Part shown: positions 47,290-59,522 of the stretch, piece by piece
How positions within the stretch are numbered: position 1 is the first letter of the stretch
Layout: each line of letters begins with the position of its first letter
NCBI GenBank assembly: GCA_010093685.1
Contig: MU006224.1
Span: forward strand, 27,026-91,025
DNA length: 64,000 nt
Direction of reading: 5' to 3'
Origin: Ophiobolus disseminans
Taxonomy: Eukaryota; Ascomycota; Dothideomycetes; Pleosporales; Phaeosphaeriaceae
The notes under the pieces: generated by a model
What the model was told of the DNA's origin: nothing
The model's input: only the letters and a program-made list of their open reading frames with translations
Databases searched by the model: none
Made by a program: the position numbers and the translations under genes

Positions 47290-50200
47290 TCGTAGGAAAA
47301 AGGCAAGGTGAAGGTATTAGGTTTCACATAGCTTATGATGTTCTAACGTTATCCCTCTTGTTTTTTAGAGGTCGACCTCGACGCTTTAGTAGACCTTCCT
47401 GCTTCCTTTTGCGCTTTAAGAGGATACCTTTCCTCTTCTAGAATTCTTAGAGCGTATTTGCGGAGATTAACACTCCTAGCTCCTAAGAGTTCTCCTCGTC
47501 TAGGTAATCCTTCTATTTAACGAGGTACTCCTACTTATCTTTCTTAGTCTTTCTTTAATTAAGGATCTTGTTAACCTCGTACACGTTGTCGCCGCATTCG
47601 CGCAACGTGTCTACAATAGGTATGTCTAGATATAGCACTAGACCTCGTAGACTATATAGCTCTAGTAGTGAGGCATGAAACACTAGGTGAACGTCTTTTA
47701 GCCTAGGCATATCTACTTTAAACGCCGATAGCCTAATCTAGGCCACAATAGTCCCTAGTCCTATGTATTTCTAATCTAGCTTCCTTTTTAGCCTAGTAGA
47801 CCGAATATAACGGTTCGATAGTAGCACTTTATTATTAATTTTGAACGGAATAGGCAGGCGTTTCTTGTTAGCATACTTTTTCTGATACTTATTAGCAAGA
47901 AGGATTCTTCTCTTGCACTCCGCCTGTAATGAAATCACTCTAGCCGCTACTGCTATACCTAAGGGTGATTCTCCGTCACTAAGTGCCTAACTAGGCCAGT
48001 TTACGCTATAAGGGTCTAAACCGTAGTACGCGCGGAATAGCGTCGTCTTTGTAGTTGCGTGTACGCTGTTATTGTACGCGTACTCCGCTAACAAGATCTA
48101 CAAAGCCTAGTCGTCCTGTTCTAAGGTGCAAAAGCACCTTAGATACTGCTCTAACGTCTAATTCTGTCTTTCTATCTAACTATCTGTCTCTAGGTGGTAC
48201 GCAGAAGTAAGGACGCGCTTTGCGTCTAGGTAGTAGTTAAAGGTCTCCTAATGCTTCGCCTTTATTAAGGGGCCACGATCTAAGATAATCCTTACAGGTA
48301 CTCCGTAAAGTCGTATAATCTCCCTTATCTAGGCCTGTGCTAGGTTAGTTCTATCCTAGTCGCAACGCGCTAGAATATAATAGGCTATCTTAGTAAGCCT
48401 GCACACAACTACTATAATCGCGTTATACACTACTCTAGAGATCTTGCTTAGAGGAAGTTTAACGATAAAGTCGAACGTAACCTCCTCCTAAGCCTTTGTT
48501 AGTAGTAGTAAGGGTGCTAGCAGACCGTATAGCTTGTGTTTTGCTGCAACAGATCTCTTGCAGCGCAAACAATTATTGCAATAGCTAGCTACGTCCTTTG
48601 CTATCCCTTTCTACGTATACTAGCGCGACACTTTCTCTAGTGTCCTCCTTGCACTAAAATAGCCCGCGAGCGGACTGTAGTAGCACTCTTCGAGTGCGCG
48701 TGCCTATTCTTTAGGTATTGAAAGTTAGAGTCGGCTAGCGTTACTCCTGCTGGCGCGAATTAGCTCGTTCTAGCCTAGATCCGCCTCTTCTTCCCCTATA
48801 GAGCTTTCTGAGGTTGTGTCCGTGTCTTCTTCGACTCCTTTAGCTGTTGCTAAAGCCGGCAGCATTTTTTCGATCTCCTAGAACTCTTTCTAGGCCTCGT
48901 CGACCTCCGTTGTCGTTTCTAACCTAGTTTTAGCTCTAGTAGCGACCGCGTTGATTAAAACTGCTCCTCTTTTGCTTCTATTTAAGATAAGATCTCTTAA
49001 TAGTTCTACAAAAGCCTAATTGTACTTCTAAGCTAGCTTCTATGCCTCTCTTATGTAGTCTAGGCGTCGTAATAGCCTATCTGCTAGGTTAGTAGCTCCT
49101 AGCTAGTAGTTAAGGATGAAATTGTACTTAGTGAGGGCGAGGTATAATCAAACCTGTTTGTAGTTAAGAGTCTTAGTTTGCATAAACCACTTAAGGTTAT
49201 AATAATCTGTTAAGATCTTAAAGTAGACACCTTTAAGATAATGTTACTAATGTTCTAGACTTTTAACTATTGCAAGCAATTCTTAGTCGTGCGTGTTATA
49301 GTTGTACTTAGCTTAGATTATCTTGCGCGAGTAGAAGTCGATTAGGCGCTACTAGGACGTTCCGTCCTCCTTTGGCACTTTCTAGCTCAAAATGCCCGAA
49401 ATTGCACCGCCTGAGGCATTAACCTCTACTTTGGTTTCCCTATCTCTCTTAAAGTGAGCGAGTATAGGTACTTAGAGAAACGCATCTTTCAAAACTTAGA
49501 AAGATCTCTTTTCTTCTGCACCTAAATCGATAGGCTAGCTCTTCTCCTTTCTTTAAGCATAGCCGCCCCTAGCCGAATTTAGCGCTTTCTAGGTTAGTTT
49601 AGTTAATAGTAGCGCTAGTTTAGAGAATCCAGCAATAAATCTGCAGTAGTAGTTTATAAAGCTAATAAACACTCGGATATCTCTCACTGTGCGAGGCATT
49701 AGCCACTCTGAAATTGTCTTAACTCGGTTCTAGTTAATGCTGATTCCTTCGGGACTAATAATGTAGCCTAGGTACTCTGTGCGCTGAGCGTGCCACTCGC
49801 ACTTCGAAAGCTTTAAAAATAGCTTCGCCTTACGCAGTCTCTGTAGTACTTCCTTAACATGTTCTACGTGTTCTTCCTCTGTATTAGAGAAGATAAGGAT
49901 ATCGTCTAGGTAGACAATACATGTAATATCTACTAGTCCTACTAAAGCCTTATTAATGTAGGCTTAGAATTAGGTAGGTGCGTTTGTTAAGCTAAACGGC
50001 ATCACTATATACTCGTAATAACCGTACCTTGTCCTAAAAGTAGTCTTCTACTCGTCTCCCTTCTTAATTCGGACCCTATAATATGCTTCACGGACGTCTA
50101 GCTTTGTATAGAACCTTGCTTGCGCTAAGCGTTCTAGTGACTCCGCAATTAGAGGCAATAGACAACGATTCTTTACAGTAATCTTATTTAGGCCTTAATA

Positions 50201-52560
50201 ATCTACACAAAGTCTTAGGGTACTATTCTTCTTCTTAACGAAGAGTATTAGTGCTCCTACTAGTGACTTTAATCGCTAGATCTATTCTCGTGCTATGTAC
50301 TCCGCTAGATACTTCTAGAGGACCTCTAGCTCGGTCGCTAAGAGATTGTATAGTAGCTAATAGAGCGGTTGCGTATTATCTTGCAACTAAATGTGTAGAT
50401 CGTGGGAAGAGTGCTTAGCAAGTTCTAAAGCTCCTTCTTCTAAGCTAACGTCCGCATACTCAGCGTATTGTAGCGGCAGCTAGCTTATAGTAACTTCTTC
50501 TAACCTAGTCTAGCCGACAAAGCTTACTAAGCACGCATATACGTCTAACGTAGGATCGCGTATACTCTTGTTAAAGGACTTAGCGTCTTCGACACCGACT
50601 TAACGGAATAGCTCCTTGTCTTTGTCCTTCTTCCCTCTAAACAGCATACGCTAGGAGGCGTAGTTTAGCTTTAGGTTGTTAGCATTAATCTAAGGCAGTC
50701 CTAAGTAGACCTTGTACTTATTTAAGTCCGTAACAACAAATAGGGTGCGATGTATCTGCACATGTCCTCTTCTATTAGTAATAGCTACGTTAGCCATAGT
50801 AGTTCTATATACTAGGATTTCTAACCTATTCGCGCTCTTAGCTAGTAATAATAGCAGAGGCTGCACTGTTAACCCTTGCTCCTTAGCAAGCCGTGCTGAC
50901 ATAAGGTTTAGCTAGGAGCTACCGTCGATTAGAGCCTTAAATAGCGAGGATAACCCTACTGTGACTCTAACTGTAAGCAACTTCGAGGGTGTTAGATATA
51001 TCGCCTTACGAAGTGTTCGTAGCTCCTTGTGCTCCTGCGTAAGAGCGATGTAGGCAAGAAGGTAGAAGCCTAAGCCTTCTGCCTCTTCTCTTTTCCTAAC
51101 TTCTCTTCCCGTAGGTCTGCACTAGCTTTTCGAGGTTTCTCGCATCTAAAAGCCTTATAGCTAGGTTCCCCGCACCTGTAACAGGTGATTAGTTGCTTAG
51201 GTGCGGTAACGTCGGCCTTTACGGGCCTTTTTGCGCCTAGTTGCGCCGCTCTAGCCTTCTTAGCTCTTTTAGGGGTTTTCGCGTTCCCCTCTAGCTCCTT
51301 AGAGCCTAAGCGATGCCGTTGCGTTTTGTCCTTAGGCCTTATGTCTTTTAAGTCCCTTAACGAGGTCGACCTCTAATAGATAATGTTAGCTTGTTCCTTA
51401 ATTATTAGGATTGTTGTTCTCATTATAAGTAGAAGCCGCTCAACGTCTCTTTAGATCTCTAGACATAGTGCTGCTATGTATTCGATCGTTTGTAGCTCTA
51501 GTGTGATAGAAGAACCTAGTTCTTTCTAGAGTAGCTGCAAATAATCCAGTAACTTAGTGGGTAACTAGCCTTAACGCTGTCTGCAGTGCTTAATCTGCTT
51601 ATAGGCCCGTCTTCGCCGCTCCTAGGGCGTTCTGAGTGAATTGAGCATCACTTGCTTTAATCCTGCCTAAGTTGGAATCTATAAGAGTGAGGCTCGCTCC
51701 TTAACTATGCAATAGGCTCCCTAGAGTGTCTTTAGTGGTTCTAGGCTGGTAAATTGGGTCTCCACATCGGGAAGCTAAAACCGCAATATCTCTACGAGTA
51801 CCCAATCGAATCAGACGATATATAGCTCATTTGGTAGCTCTAGTGCAGGTCTTTAATTTTGTCATATAATGTTCTGTCATACATCTAACACTGCAAAAGC
51901 TATTCAGGTTCGGAGTTTTATGTGGAGACCCAATGTTTCAGATTTGGGTACCTAAATAACTTTTGCAGTATTAGACGTATCACAAAACGTTATATAGTAA
52001 AATTATAGACCTACACTAGGGCTATGAAAAACGCTATAGATCGTCTAATTCATTTGGGTACTCGTAGAGATATTGCGGTTTTAGCTTCCCGATGTGGAGA
52101 CCCAATTTACCAGCCTAGTTCTAAGATGTACATTACCCTAAAATCCACTTTTTGTTGCTCTGTTACAAAGTTGATAGGTAATCAAACAAAATAACCCTTA
52201 CAATCGCGCTCCTAACAGTTATACTTAGCTTAGTTGTGCTTTGCGAACTGAGTTAGGGGTTATAGGCGTAGTAAGGACGCTGAGGGCGTAGCAAGAGCTA
52301 GTACAGCTCGTGTCGGCTCTCCTAATGCTATCCTTACCGCATTAAGGTCTTCTGCCTTATAGCGCGCCTATATTTCCCTTAATCGTCCGAGTTCTTCGCG
52401 ATTGCTTATGTTCTTAAACTATGCCTGCTCTGCTGCTAGTTCTTGTTCTAGATTATCGAGTTCTGGTGAAGGTTAGCGCGGATTAGGCCGTAGTGGCGCA
52501 GATTAGCGCCTATAGCTATCTTCTTCGTCCTATTGTTGCTCTTTCTCCTTAGCTAGGTCG
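47290..52560 (-). pseudogene. gypsy family B gag-pol
   Basis: In minus-strand order: gag (52560 to about 51200, interrupted by a MITE), a CCHC knuckle (CYRCGEPSYKAFRCEKP, near 51180-51120), a protease-like part (MSARLAKEQGLTVQPLL...YLGLP, 50690-50902), RT and RNase H (about 50300-49100), integrase (about 48650-47900), and a C-terminal segment to about 47290. TAG/TAA interruptions throughout. Distinct from family A in LTRs and in having the extra antisense gene. Confidence 0.75.
51744..52115. mobile_element. 372-bp MITE with about 65-bp inverted ends
   Basis: Begins GGCTGGTAAATTGGGTCTCC and ends with the near-exact inverse; TA lies at both sides (51742-51743, 52116-52117). Inverted similarity reaches through cgagtaccca. 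A second copy is at 60749-61106. Non-coding; TA target suggests mobilisation by a Tc1/mariner or pogo transposase. Confidence 0.85.
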
Positions 52561-55062
52561 GCTGCAGGCGTCGGGTCCCTTAGAGAGTTATTTAGATCTA
52601 GAGATCCTTGTAGTGTGTAGTGTGATAAAGGAGCGCCCTCTTAAGAGAGAGGTTCTTCCTCCGCACTACCTTCCCTCTGTTGTTTGCGACGGGTACCCGC
52701 TATAACGACAGTTGCACTACTTAAGAGCTCTTAAGAGTAGAGCGATTCGAATGTTAGGAATAGGTAGGTAGAGAGCGGTAGAGTAGGCATAGATTAGGTA
52801 GAAGAGGTAGAAGGTTAATATATTCCCCTTGTGTGTGTAATAAGACGAATCGCTGTCCTCTAGACAGCTCTTCGTTCCCGCCTTATATACTGCGGGGTAA
52901 GGTCATGTAATCTTGCCCTTTATTAACCCTATATAGACTAGTCCTAACACCTACCTAGACGATGTTCTAATATACACTAATAGCTCTCTCTAGGAACACC
53001 GCGCCTATGTCAACAAGGTCCTAGATGCCCTTAGAGAGGCTAGACTCTAGCTAGACATTAAGAAGTGCGAATTTAAAGTTAAGTCCACTTAGTACCTAGG
53101 ATTTATTATAAATATAGAAAAGGGACTGCTTATAGACCCTTAGAAGATTAAGGCTATTACTAACTAGAAAGCACCTATATTAGTTAAAGGCATACGCAGC
53201 TTCTTAGGATTTGCAAACTTCTACCGTAGATTTATCTAGGATTTTGCTAACACTGCAGCACCTCTTACTAGACTTACTAGAGATGTTACCTAGCGCTAGA
53301 CACAAGAAGAACAGGAAGCCTTTAACAAACCTAAGGCTGTCTTTATTAGTAAGCCTATTCTAGCTTATTTCTATCTAGACAGGGAAATAGTAGTAGAGAC
53401 AGACTTATCTAGCTATGCAGTTAGAGGAGTACTTTCCTAGTATAATAAGAAGGGAGTTCTTAGGCCCTGTGCCTACTTCTTACGCAAGAACAACCCTTAT
53501 AAATGCAACTATAAGATTTATAACAAAGAGATGCTAGCTATTATACGCTACCTAGAGGAATAGAACTCTAAACTTAGAACAGTCACTAAGTTCACTGTCC
53601 TAGCAGACTACAAGAGCCTAGAGTACTTTACTAAGCTAAGAAAGCTTAACGAAAGGTAGATTAGATAGTCAATCCTACTAGGACGCTACAACATCACGCT
53701 TTAATATCGACCTAGGAAGCTAAATAAAATAGCAGATACTCTCTCTAGAAGAGAACAAGACCTACCTGCAAATGCAGAGGATGCACGCCTTAAGCACTAG
53801 TATCAACAGCTTCTTAAGCCTACTACTGCTAAGGAAGAAGAGATAGCAGACTTAACTGATACTGTTATCACCTTTTTAAGCCGGATTTTTCCACTAAGAG
53901 CCTTTCCTGCTCAGGTAGAACCTATAGAGCCTGCTGCTCTAGAAGAGCTCTAGAAATAAGCTACACAGAAAGACTTAGTGTATTCTACTGCACTCTAATA
54001 TGTTAAAGATAGAGAGCGCTGCTTTCTAGCACACCTTAGACTTAAGGCATTAATATTAGAGTGTTATGCAGACAACAACTTAGTCCTATACTTCCGCAAC
54101 AGGAAATAGGTGCCTAATTCTAAGCCTTTGCGCACTAGGCTTATCTATAAGATCTATGCATCACTAGCTACTAGACACCTAGGAAGAGAAGGAACATACA
54201 AGATACTAGCAAGAGACTACTTCTAGCCTAGCATATCTAATAATATACGTCGCTTTTTCTACAACTGTAACATCTGTAGACGCATTAAGCCCTAGAGAGA
54301 TAGACTGCAAGGCTTCTTGAAACCACTGCTACTCCCTAAACGTATCTAGAAAGAGATCTTAATAGACTTTATTAAAGAACTGCTAGAAAGCAATAGCTAT
54401 ACAACACTTCTTGTTGTTATAGATTAGTTAAGCAAGGATGTTATTCTTATTACCTTAAAAGACACTAGAGTAGAAGTAGTTGCTTACAATTTCCTGCAGT
54501 ATATAGTTGCCTACTACTAGCTACCTAATGCTATTGTCTCCGACCGTGGTACCTAGTTTACTAGTTATTTCTAGGCTATCCTAACTAGGATAATAAACAT
54601 TACACGCCGCTTATCTACAGCATAGCATCTACAGACTAGTAGATCTACTAAGAGGATAAACAGCATTATTGAAGCCTATCTCCGCGCCTTTATTAGGTAG
54701 GGACAGAGCAATTAGGTAGACCTTCTCCTAATAGCCTTAATTGCTATCAAAGGGCGCAAAGCAAGGTTAACAAGGGTCTCACTCTTCTTCCTTTAACATA
54801 GCTATAATATTAACCCTATCTAACTAGACATCTCTTAAGAACTAAACTAAGAAGAGCTAGAAGCACATCTGCGACCTAATTATAACAAGGCAAAGGCAAT
54901 TGTTAAGAAGCTTAAGCACGCTTTTAATATAGCACAAACTACAATAGCTAAAGCACAGCAAGAGTAGGAGCGTTAGGCAAATAAGTATAGGCGTAAGCCT
55001 CCTACACTGCAAGTGAATAACAAAGTCTAGCTCTTCTACAGGAAGCAACTGTTAAATAGAAG

Positions 55063-55580
55063 TGTAAGGGGTTGAACCTTAAAAAGGAAATAGGCACGAC
55101 TATATGCACTAGCCCTAGCCAAAAGGCAGGCACAAGTTGAATCAACGGTGTTCAACTTGCGTAGTCGATATTTATACAGCATGAAGACATATAAGGCGTG
55201 ACTGCGCCGCTCTCAAACCCACTAGTAGGTCCTGCATAGGTCTAACCCATCACATTACCCCTCACTTAGCTTGCGCTAGCAGGGTACATGAAAATACTGC
55301 TTGCCCCTACAAGTCTCTCGACGGTGTAAGCCAAAGCGACTAGCTAGAGCCAGAATCAAACTTTAGACCTTAGGGTGTTGATTCAAAATGTAAGAGGTTG
55401 AACCTTAAAAAGGAAATAGGCACGACTACATGCACCAGCCCCAGCCAAAAGGCAGGCGCAAGTTGAACACCGTTGGTTCAACTTGCGTAGTCGATATTTA
55501 TACAGCATGAAGACATGTGAGGCGTGACTGCGCCGCTCTCAAACCCACTAGTGGGTCCTGCATGGGTCTAACCCATCACA
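55063..55580 (-). mobile_element. TRIM retroelement, second full copy, 518 bp
   Basis: LTRs 55063-55254 and 55389-55580, same total length as the copy at 18205-18722 but reversed, with the same 134-bp spacer. Flanks agaag and tttag do not match, and sequence to the right is not gypsy, so a deletion or recombination has joined the TRIM to unrelated DNA. Confidence 0.88.
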
Positions 55581-56514
55581 TTTAGACATATTGATCACTA
55601 CTCCGCCCGTATTTAGGGTTTATAGTGTACTTGATACTGTTCTCTATGCATTTGTCCCTCAGACACCAGTTTGTAGTAGGAAAAATACAGCAGTCTTAGT
55701 GGTGCCGCCAATTGTTCCATTCATGGTGTCAAGCACCGCGTTGTGCTTGCTCCCTACTGCACTCCTACAGCCGCGATAATTTTGATTGCCGGAGCATTCG
55801 GACTATAGTCACAGTGAGCAAGCAGGCTGACTTAGTATTTTGTAGCATTCCGCCTGTCAAGGCTAGAGTTACACATTGTTCCGTGCGGATAGGCAGACGC
55901 TGTGTTTTTGCGACAGAATTTAGCGTGCTTACTCATCACCGTACTCTGATCCCGCTAATCGTTCGAGCTATGCCAGAACCATCCCAAGTGTGGCGCATAG
56001 ACTCCTCTTGAAGGCTGTTTGGGCTACTAGGCGAATTCGGGGTCGCGTTCCGCCGTAAACCTTGCTACTCACAGCCCACGGCTCACTTCTGGTGTCAAGC
56101 CGGAGATGCACTCGAGTGGAAATGGAAACCTAGGGTAGCTGTATTGGTGCGGTTAGTCTTTGCAGTGCGTCGAATAGGCATGGCTATACGGCTGTCGTAT
56201 TGCGACTGCGTGGTGTTTCGGACGCGCCTCGACAGTTGGCCGGGGTTGGCAAGCTGCATGGGCTGAGCGGGCTGAACAACGACAACAGCAGCCAGGCACC
56301 CTCCATCGCCTCAACCGCCAGCATGCCGCAGCCGCCGCGCAGCTCAGCCTCGCGACCGTCCTCGCGCACGATGCTGCTACAGGTCTTCCGTTCTACACCA
56401 CACATGTTTTGGCCTTAACCTGAGGCAATGTGATGCGGCGACGACTTCTTGACCTCCGCTCGAAAAAGAGCAAGACAAAGGTGCATCTTGTAGGCAGCTT
56501 TCCGTCCACACGCA
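55581..56514. other. Left flank and possible 5' exon of the NLR pseudogene
   Basis: Base composition returns to that of genes. Around 56260-56400 a plus frame reads LSGLNNDNSSQAPSIASTAS, the kind of serine-rich start found in SesB-type NLRs, but I cannot connect it by clear splice sites. The rest shows nothing. Confidence 0.4.
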
Positions 56515-59163
56515 TTAACACATAACCAGGCTGCTGCAGGGTGCTCAACATCCTCCGCGTCAGCAGAGCCAGCTGCTGCAGTTGCACACGGCCTGCAAGT
56601 GGTAGCAGAAGGCACTAACCCGACCGTTGAGTATGCTTCTCGCTGCTCGTTTGCGCGTTTGCAGCTAACTCGGCTGCAGTATCGTCGCCGTCTACGGCCT
56701 GAACGGACACCGCGAGAAGACATGGACGACGAGCGGCGGCGGCGTCAACTGGCTGCGCGACCTCCTCCCGCACAACCTGCCCAACGCGCGCATACTTAGC
56801 TGGGGCTACGATGCGAACACACACAGCAGCTTGCGCGTGAGCACACAGTACCTCTATGACCACGGTTAAGGCCTAGTGTCAGACTTGTGCCTTCACAGAC
56901 AGTTGACAAAGGTATGCGATGAGCGAGGCACAACGTACAGCAGCAAGAACTAACGCCAGGGCAGACGAGCAAGCGGCCAATCATTTTCGTAGCGCATAGC
57001 CTAGGCGGGATTGTTGTCAAAAGCGTAAGTGCGCTTCCCACACCTTCGGCAGCACGCTCAACTGACAGCTACAGGCGCTCTCGAAGAGCATCGCTCGATT
57101 AAGCTGTCGGCGTACGGCGTCATGTTCATAGGCACGCCGCACCAAGGCGGCAGCGGCGTTGCGTTCGGCAGGCTGATGGTGAACGTAGCGTCAGTGTTTG
57201 TGGCGGCAGATGATGGGCTTCTGCGCCATCTAGAGCGCGACTCGGAGTGGCTGCAGCAACAGTTAGGACAGTACGGGCCGATTAGCGGGGACTTTGTGAC
57301 TAAGTTCGCGTTCAAGGAGTACGCAACGCCAACCGTGCTTGGCCGATCAATAGTGGTAAGTTGATATGAGGTAAGCGATGTGCAGCAGCTGCTAACACTT
57401 GCTAGATTGTTCCTCGGGCGTCGGCAGTGGTGCCAGGCGCCGCAAATAGCGAGCCAATCGCTATACACGCAGACCACATCAACATGGTCAAGTTCGGGTC
57501 GAAATCAGACTCCGGGTACCAGACAGTATTAGGCCACCTACAGCTGATAGTTGCACGAGCAGGTGACAGCATTAGAAGACAGTGGGATAGAGAGGACAGA
57601 TTGATCGCGGGTATGTAGATTTAGAGTAGTAAGCGTGTTAGCAAAGTGGTGTTTTGTAATAACGGTTTGTTTTAGTTGATTCCAACGAGCCTATTGCATC
57701 ATTCACTGTCTAGTCTAGCGTGCTAGAGGTGTCGCGCGTAGAGCACTTTGTCAGCCGGGGCGAGGAGCTAAATAAGATCTACAAGAAGCTGCAGTACGAC
57801 GGCACTCGCAAGATAGCCGTAGTGCATAGCCTAGGCGGCATAGGCAAGACGCAGCTAGCGCTGGCGTATGTGCAGCGGCATAAGAAGGAGTACTCAGCGG
57901 TGTTTTGGGTCAACAGCACGAGCGAGGACACACTGAAGCAAGGTTATGCTGCGGCAGCAAGGCGCATCTACCGTGAGCATCTATCGCTAATGCATCTGAA
58001 GGCTATGGCAGGGAGCGGCGACGTGGACGAGGAGGCAGAAGCAGTTAAGCAGTGGCTGAGCAGCGCTGGAAACGAGCGATGGCTGGTCGTGTACGATAAC
58101 TACGACACACCAAAGCTGCTAGGGCATGACGAGCTAGGCACGTTTGACATCTAACCGCTGCTTCCTGAAGCCGACTAGGGAGCAATAGTGATCACAACGC
58201 GGTCGTCGCAGCTGCAGCTAGGCAGTGCTGTAGCGGTGCAGAAGCTACAGGATATCGAGCACGGCTTAGAGATTCTATCACATACATCAAAGCGGAGCAG
58301 GCTGAACAAAGGTAAGCAGCACTATCGCACCTCTCTCTTTGCAGTATCATACCTTGTGAATGCTGCTGACATAACATTAAGACACTGCTGCATGCGCACT
58401 AGCGGAGAAGTTAGACGGCCTGCCACTCGCTCTTGCGACAGCTAGCGCCTATCTGCACTAGGTGTTGACCAGCTTTGCTGACTACCTACGCTTGTATGAG
58501 GCGTCGTGGCTGCGGCTGCAGCAGACGACGCCGCAGCTCCTTTTGTATGAGGACCGCGCGCTGTACTCAACGTGGAACGTGTCGCTGGACCACGTCAAGC
58601 AGCAGAGTGAGCTGGCAGCAAAGCTCCTGCAGCTGTGGGCGTACTTTGACAACCAGGACGTTTGGTTCGAGCTTCTGCGGGAATGCCAGCGAGATGGCCC
58701 GGAGTGGTTCTCGGAGCTGACAAAGGACATGCTTAGCTTTAACAAGGCAGTGAGAGTGCTCAGCGACCATGCGCTGGTGGAGGCAGACGCCTTGTTTAGA
58801 GCTGACAGCGTAGAGTCGCGGGGATACAGCATGCACAGCTGCGTGCACGCGTGGACGCTGCATGTAGTGAACGAGGGATGGGGTCGCAGCATGGCCAGAC
58901 TCGCGCTGAATTGTGTAGAGCGGCACGTGCCAATAAGCAACGGACCTCTGTTTTGGGTCACGCAGCAACGACTTGTTCGACATGCCAATCAGTGCCAAGG
59001 CATCATCAGCGCAGGCCTAGCGGGACAGGATAGCGAGGATGACGAGGAATCTGTGTTTGCAGCAGTCCATGGCCTGGGCATCCTCTATGCGGACCTAGGC
59101 CGGCTTGACAAGGCGGAGAAGATGTACCAGCGGGCGCTGCAAGGCTGCGAGAAGGCATGGGGA
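56515..59163 (+). pseudogene. SesB-like hydrolase-NB-ARC-TPR NLR, nonsense-laden and truncated
   Basis: An NLR-type gene. N-terminal alpha/beta-hydrolase: GLQVVAEGTNPTVD spliced by intron 56631-56679 (branch GCTAAC) to IVAVYGLNGHREKTW and ARILSWGYDANTHSS; nucleophile elbow IIFVAHSLGGIVVKS; YGVMFIGTPHQGGSG. Further probable introns at about 57355-57406 and 57611-57675. NB-ARC: VEHFVSRGEEL, P-loop HSLGGIGKTQLALAY (about 57825-57870), WLVVYDNYD, AIVITTRSSQL, DGLPLALATASAYLH. Then helical and TPR-like segments (LGRLDKAEKMYQRALQGCEK) cut at 59163 by a gypsy LTR. In-frame stops after YLYDHG, FTV, TFDI, LPEAD and SAYLH sit mostly where relatives have Gln, fitting C-to-T at CpA. The splice into the exon at 57029 does not keep frame cleanly. 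Inactive; TPR array lost. Confidence 0.82.
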
Positions 59164-59339
59164 TGTAAGGGGCCAGGCTGAAGACAGCAGGAAGGCTAGG
59201 TTGAACAAAGATGAATTCGATGAAGTCTATCTAGAGCCAGAGAGCAGGCTGACTTTATAGCAGACTGCTGGCTTCTGGAAGTTTCTACATACATCAGCAT
59301 TTGTCAGCTGTCAGAAGAACATATCTTGTTCTGGCTAGT

Positions 59340-59480
59340 TCCAGGACATTCCATGACATTCCAGGACATTCCATGACGTTCCAGGACATTCCATGACGTT
59401 CCAGGACATTCCATGACGTTCTAGGACATTCCATGACGTTCCAGGACATTCCATGACGTTCCATGATGTTCCAATGAACC
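59340..59480. repeat. 20-bp tandem repeat within the LTR
   Basis: About six copies of ggacattccatgacgttcca lengthen this LTR to 359 bp versus 269-299 bp elsewhere. Decayed versions (gaatgtcctagaacgttata) are in the LTRs at 41550 and 41982. Confidence 0.9.
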
Positions 59481-59522
59481 GAAGTGTATCCACTGAGGAC
59501 AGTAGAGGTCTAACCTCTTACA

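Larger units (their letters stand above)
44839..52949 (-). mobile_element. Ty3/gypsy family B, 8.1 kb, with antisense accessory gene
   Basis: LTRs 44839-45036 and 52752-52949 (198 bp each; TGTTAGGAATAG...AGTCCTAACA), flanked by cctac (44834-44838 and 52950-52954). Pol reads on the minus strand. Two later insertions sit inside: a solo LTR at 45493-45687 and a MITE at 51744-52115. Both LTRs are still very alike, though the interior is RIP-altered. Confidence 0.92.
41982..55062 (+). mobile_element. Gypsy family A, second copy, split by gypsy B and 3'-truncated
   Basis: 5' LTR at 41982-42280. The internal region runs 42281-44838, is interrupted by the 8.1-kb element 44839-52949 (plus duplicated cctac), and continues 52955-55062, where a TRIM begins. 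The 3' end of pol and the 3' LTR are missing. Confidence 0.88.
42590..55062 (+). pseudogene. gypsy family A gag-pol, split copy
   Basis: Part 1 (42590-44838): gag, CCHC remnant (CIRCRASGHIISSCPYAP, about 43470-43520) and RT start (44404-44637, MSRDKLLVLCKELILLLDKG). Part 2 (52955-55062): the RT end LDDVLIYTNSSL (YLDDV-type site), ILLGRYNITLQYRPRKLNKI (RNase H end), the integrase zinc region CNICRRIKP, AIVSDRGT-FTSYFQAI (DDE core), and NKYRRKPPTLQVNNKVQLFY. Stops are TAG/TAA; inactive. Confidence 0.82.

Noticed and set aside
15343..55062. Alternative genetic code with TAG read as Gln
   Set aside because: TAG also replaces Trp (from TGG), CAG is used normally in intact genes, and the intact NLR itself ends in TAG; C-to-T change at CpA explains the pattern better.
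56415..56863. Minus-strand frames of 64-102 codons over the hydrolase NLR
   Set aside because: Shadows of the plus-strand gene; the plus strand has the splice sites and the recognisable domain.
59340..59480. CRISPR-like array
   Set aside because: Tandem 20-bp units without spacers, within an LTR of a fungal retrotransposon.
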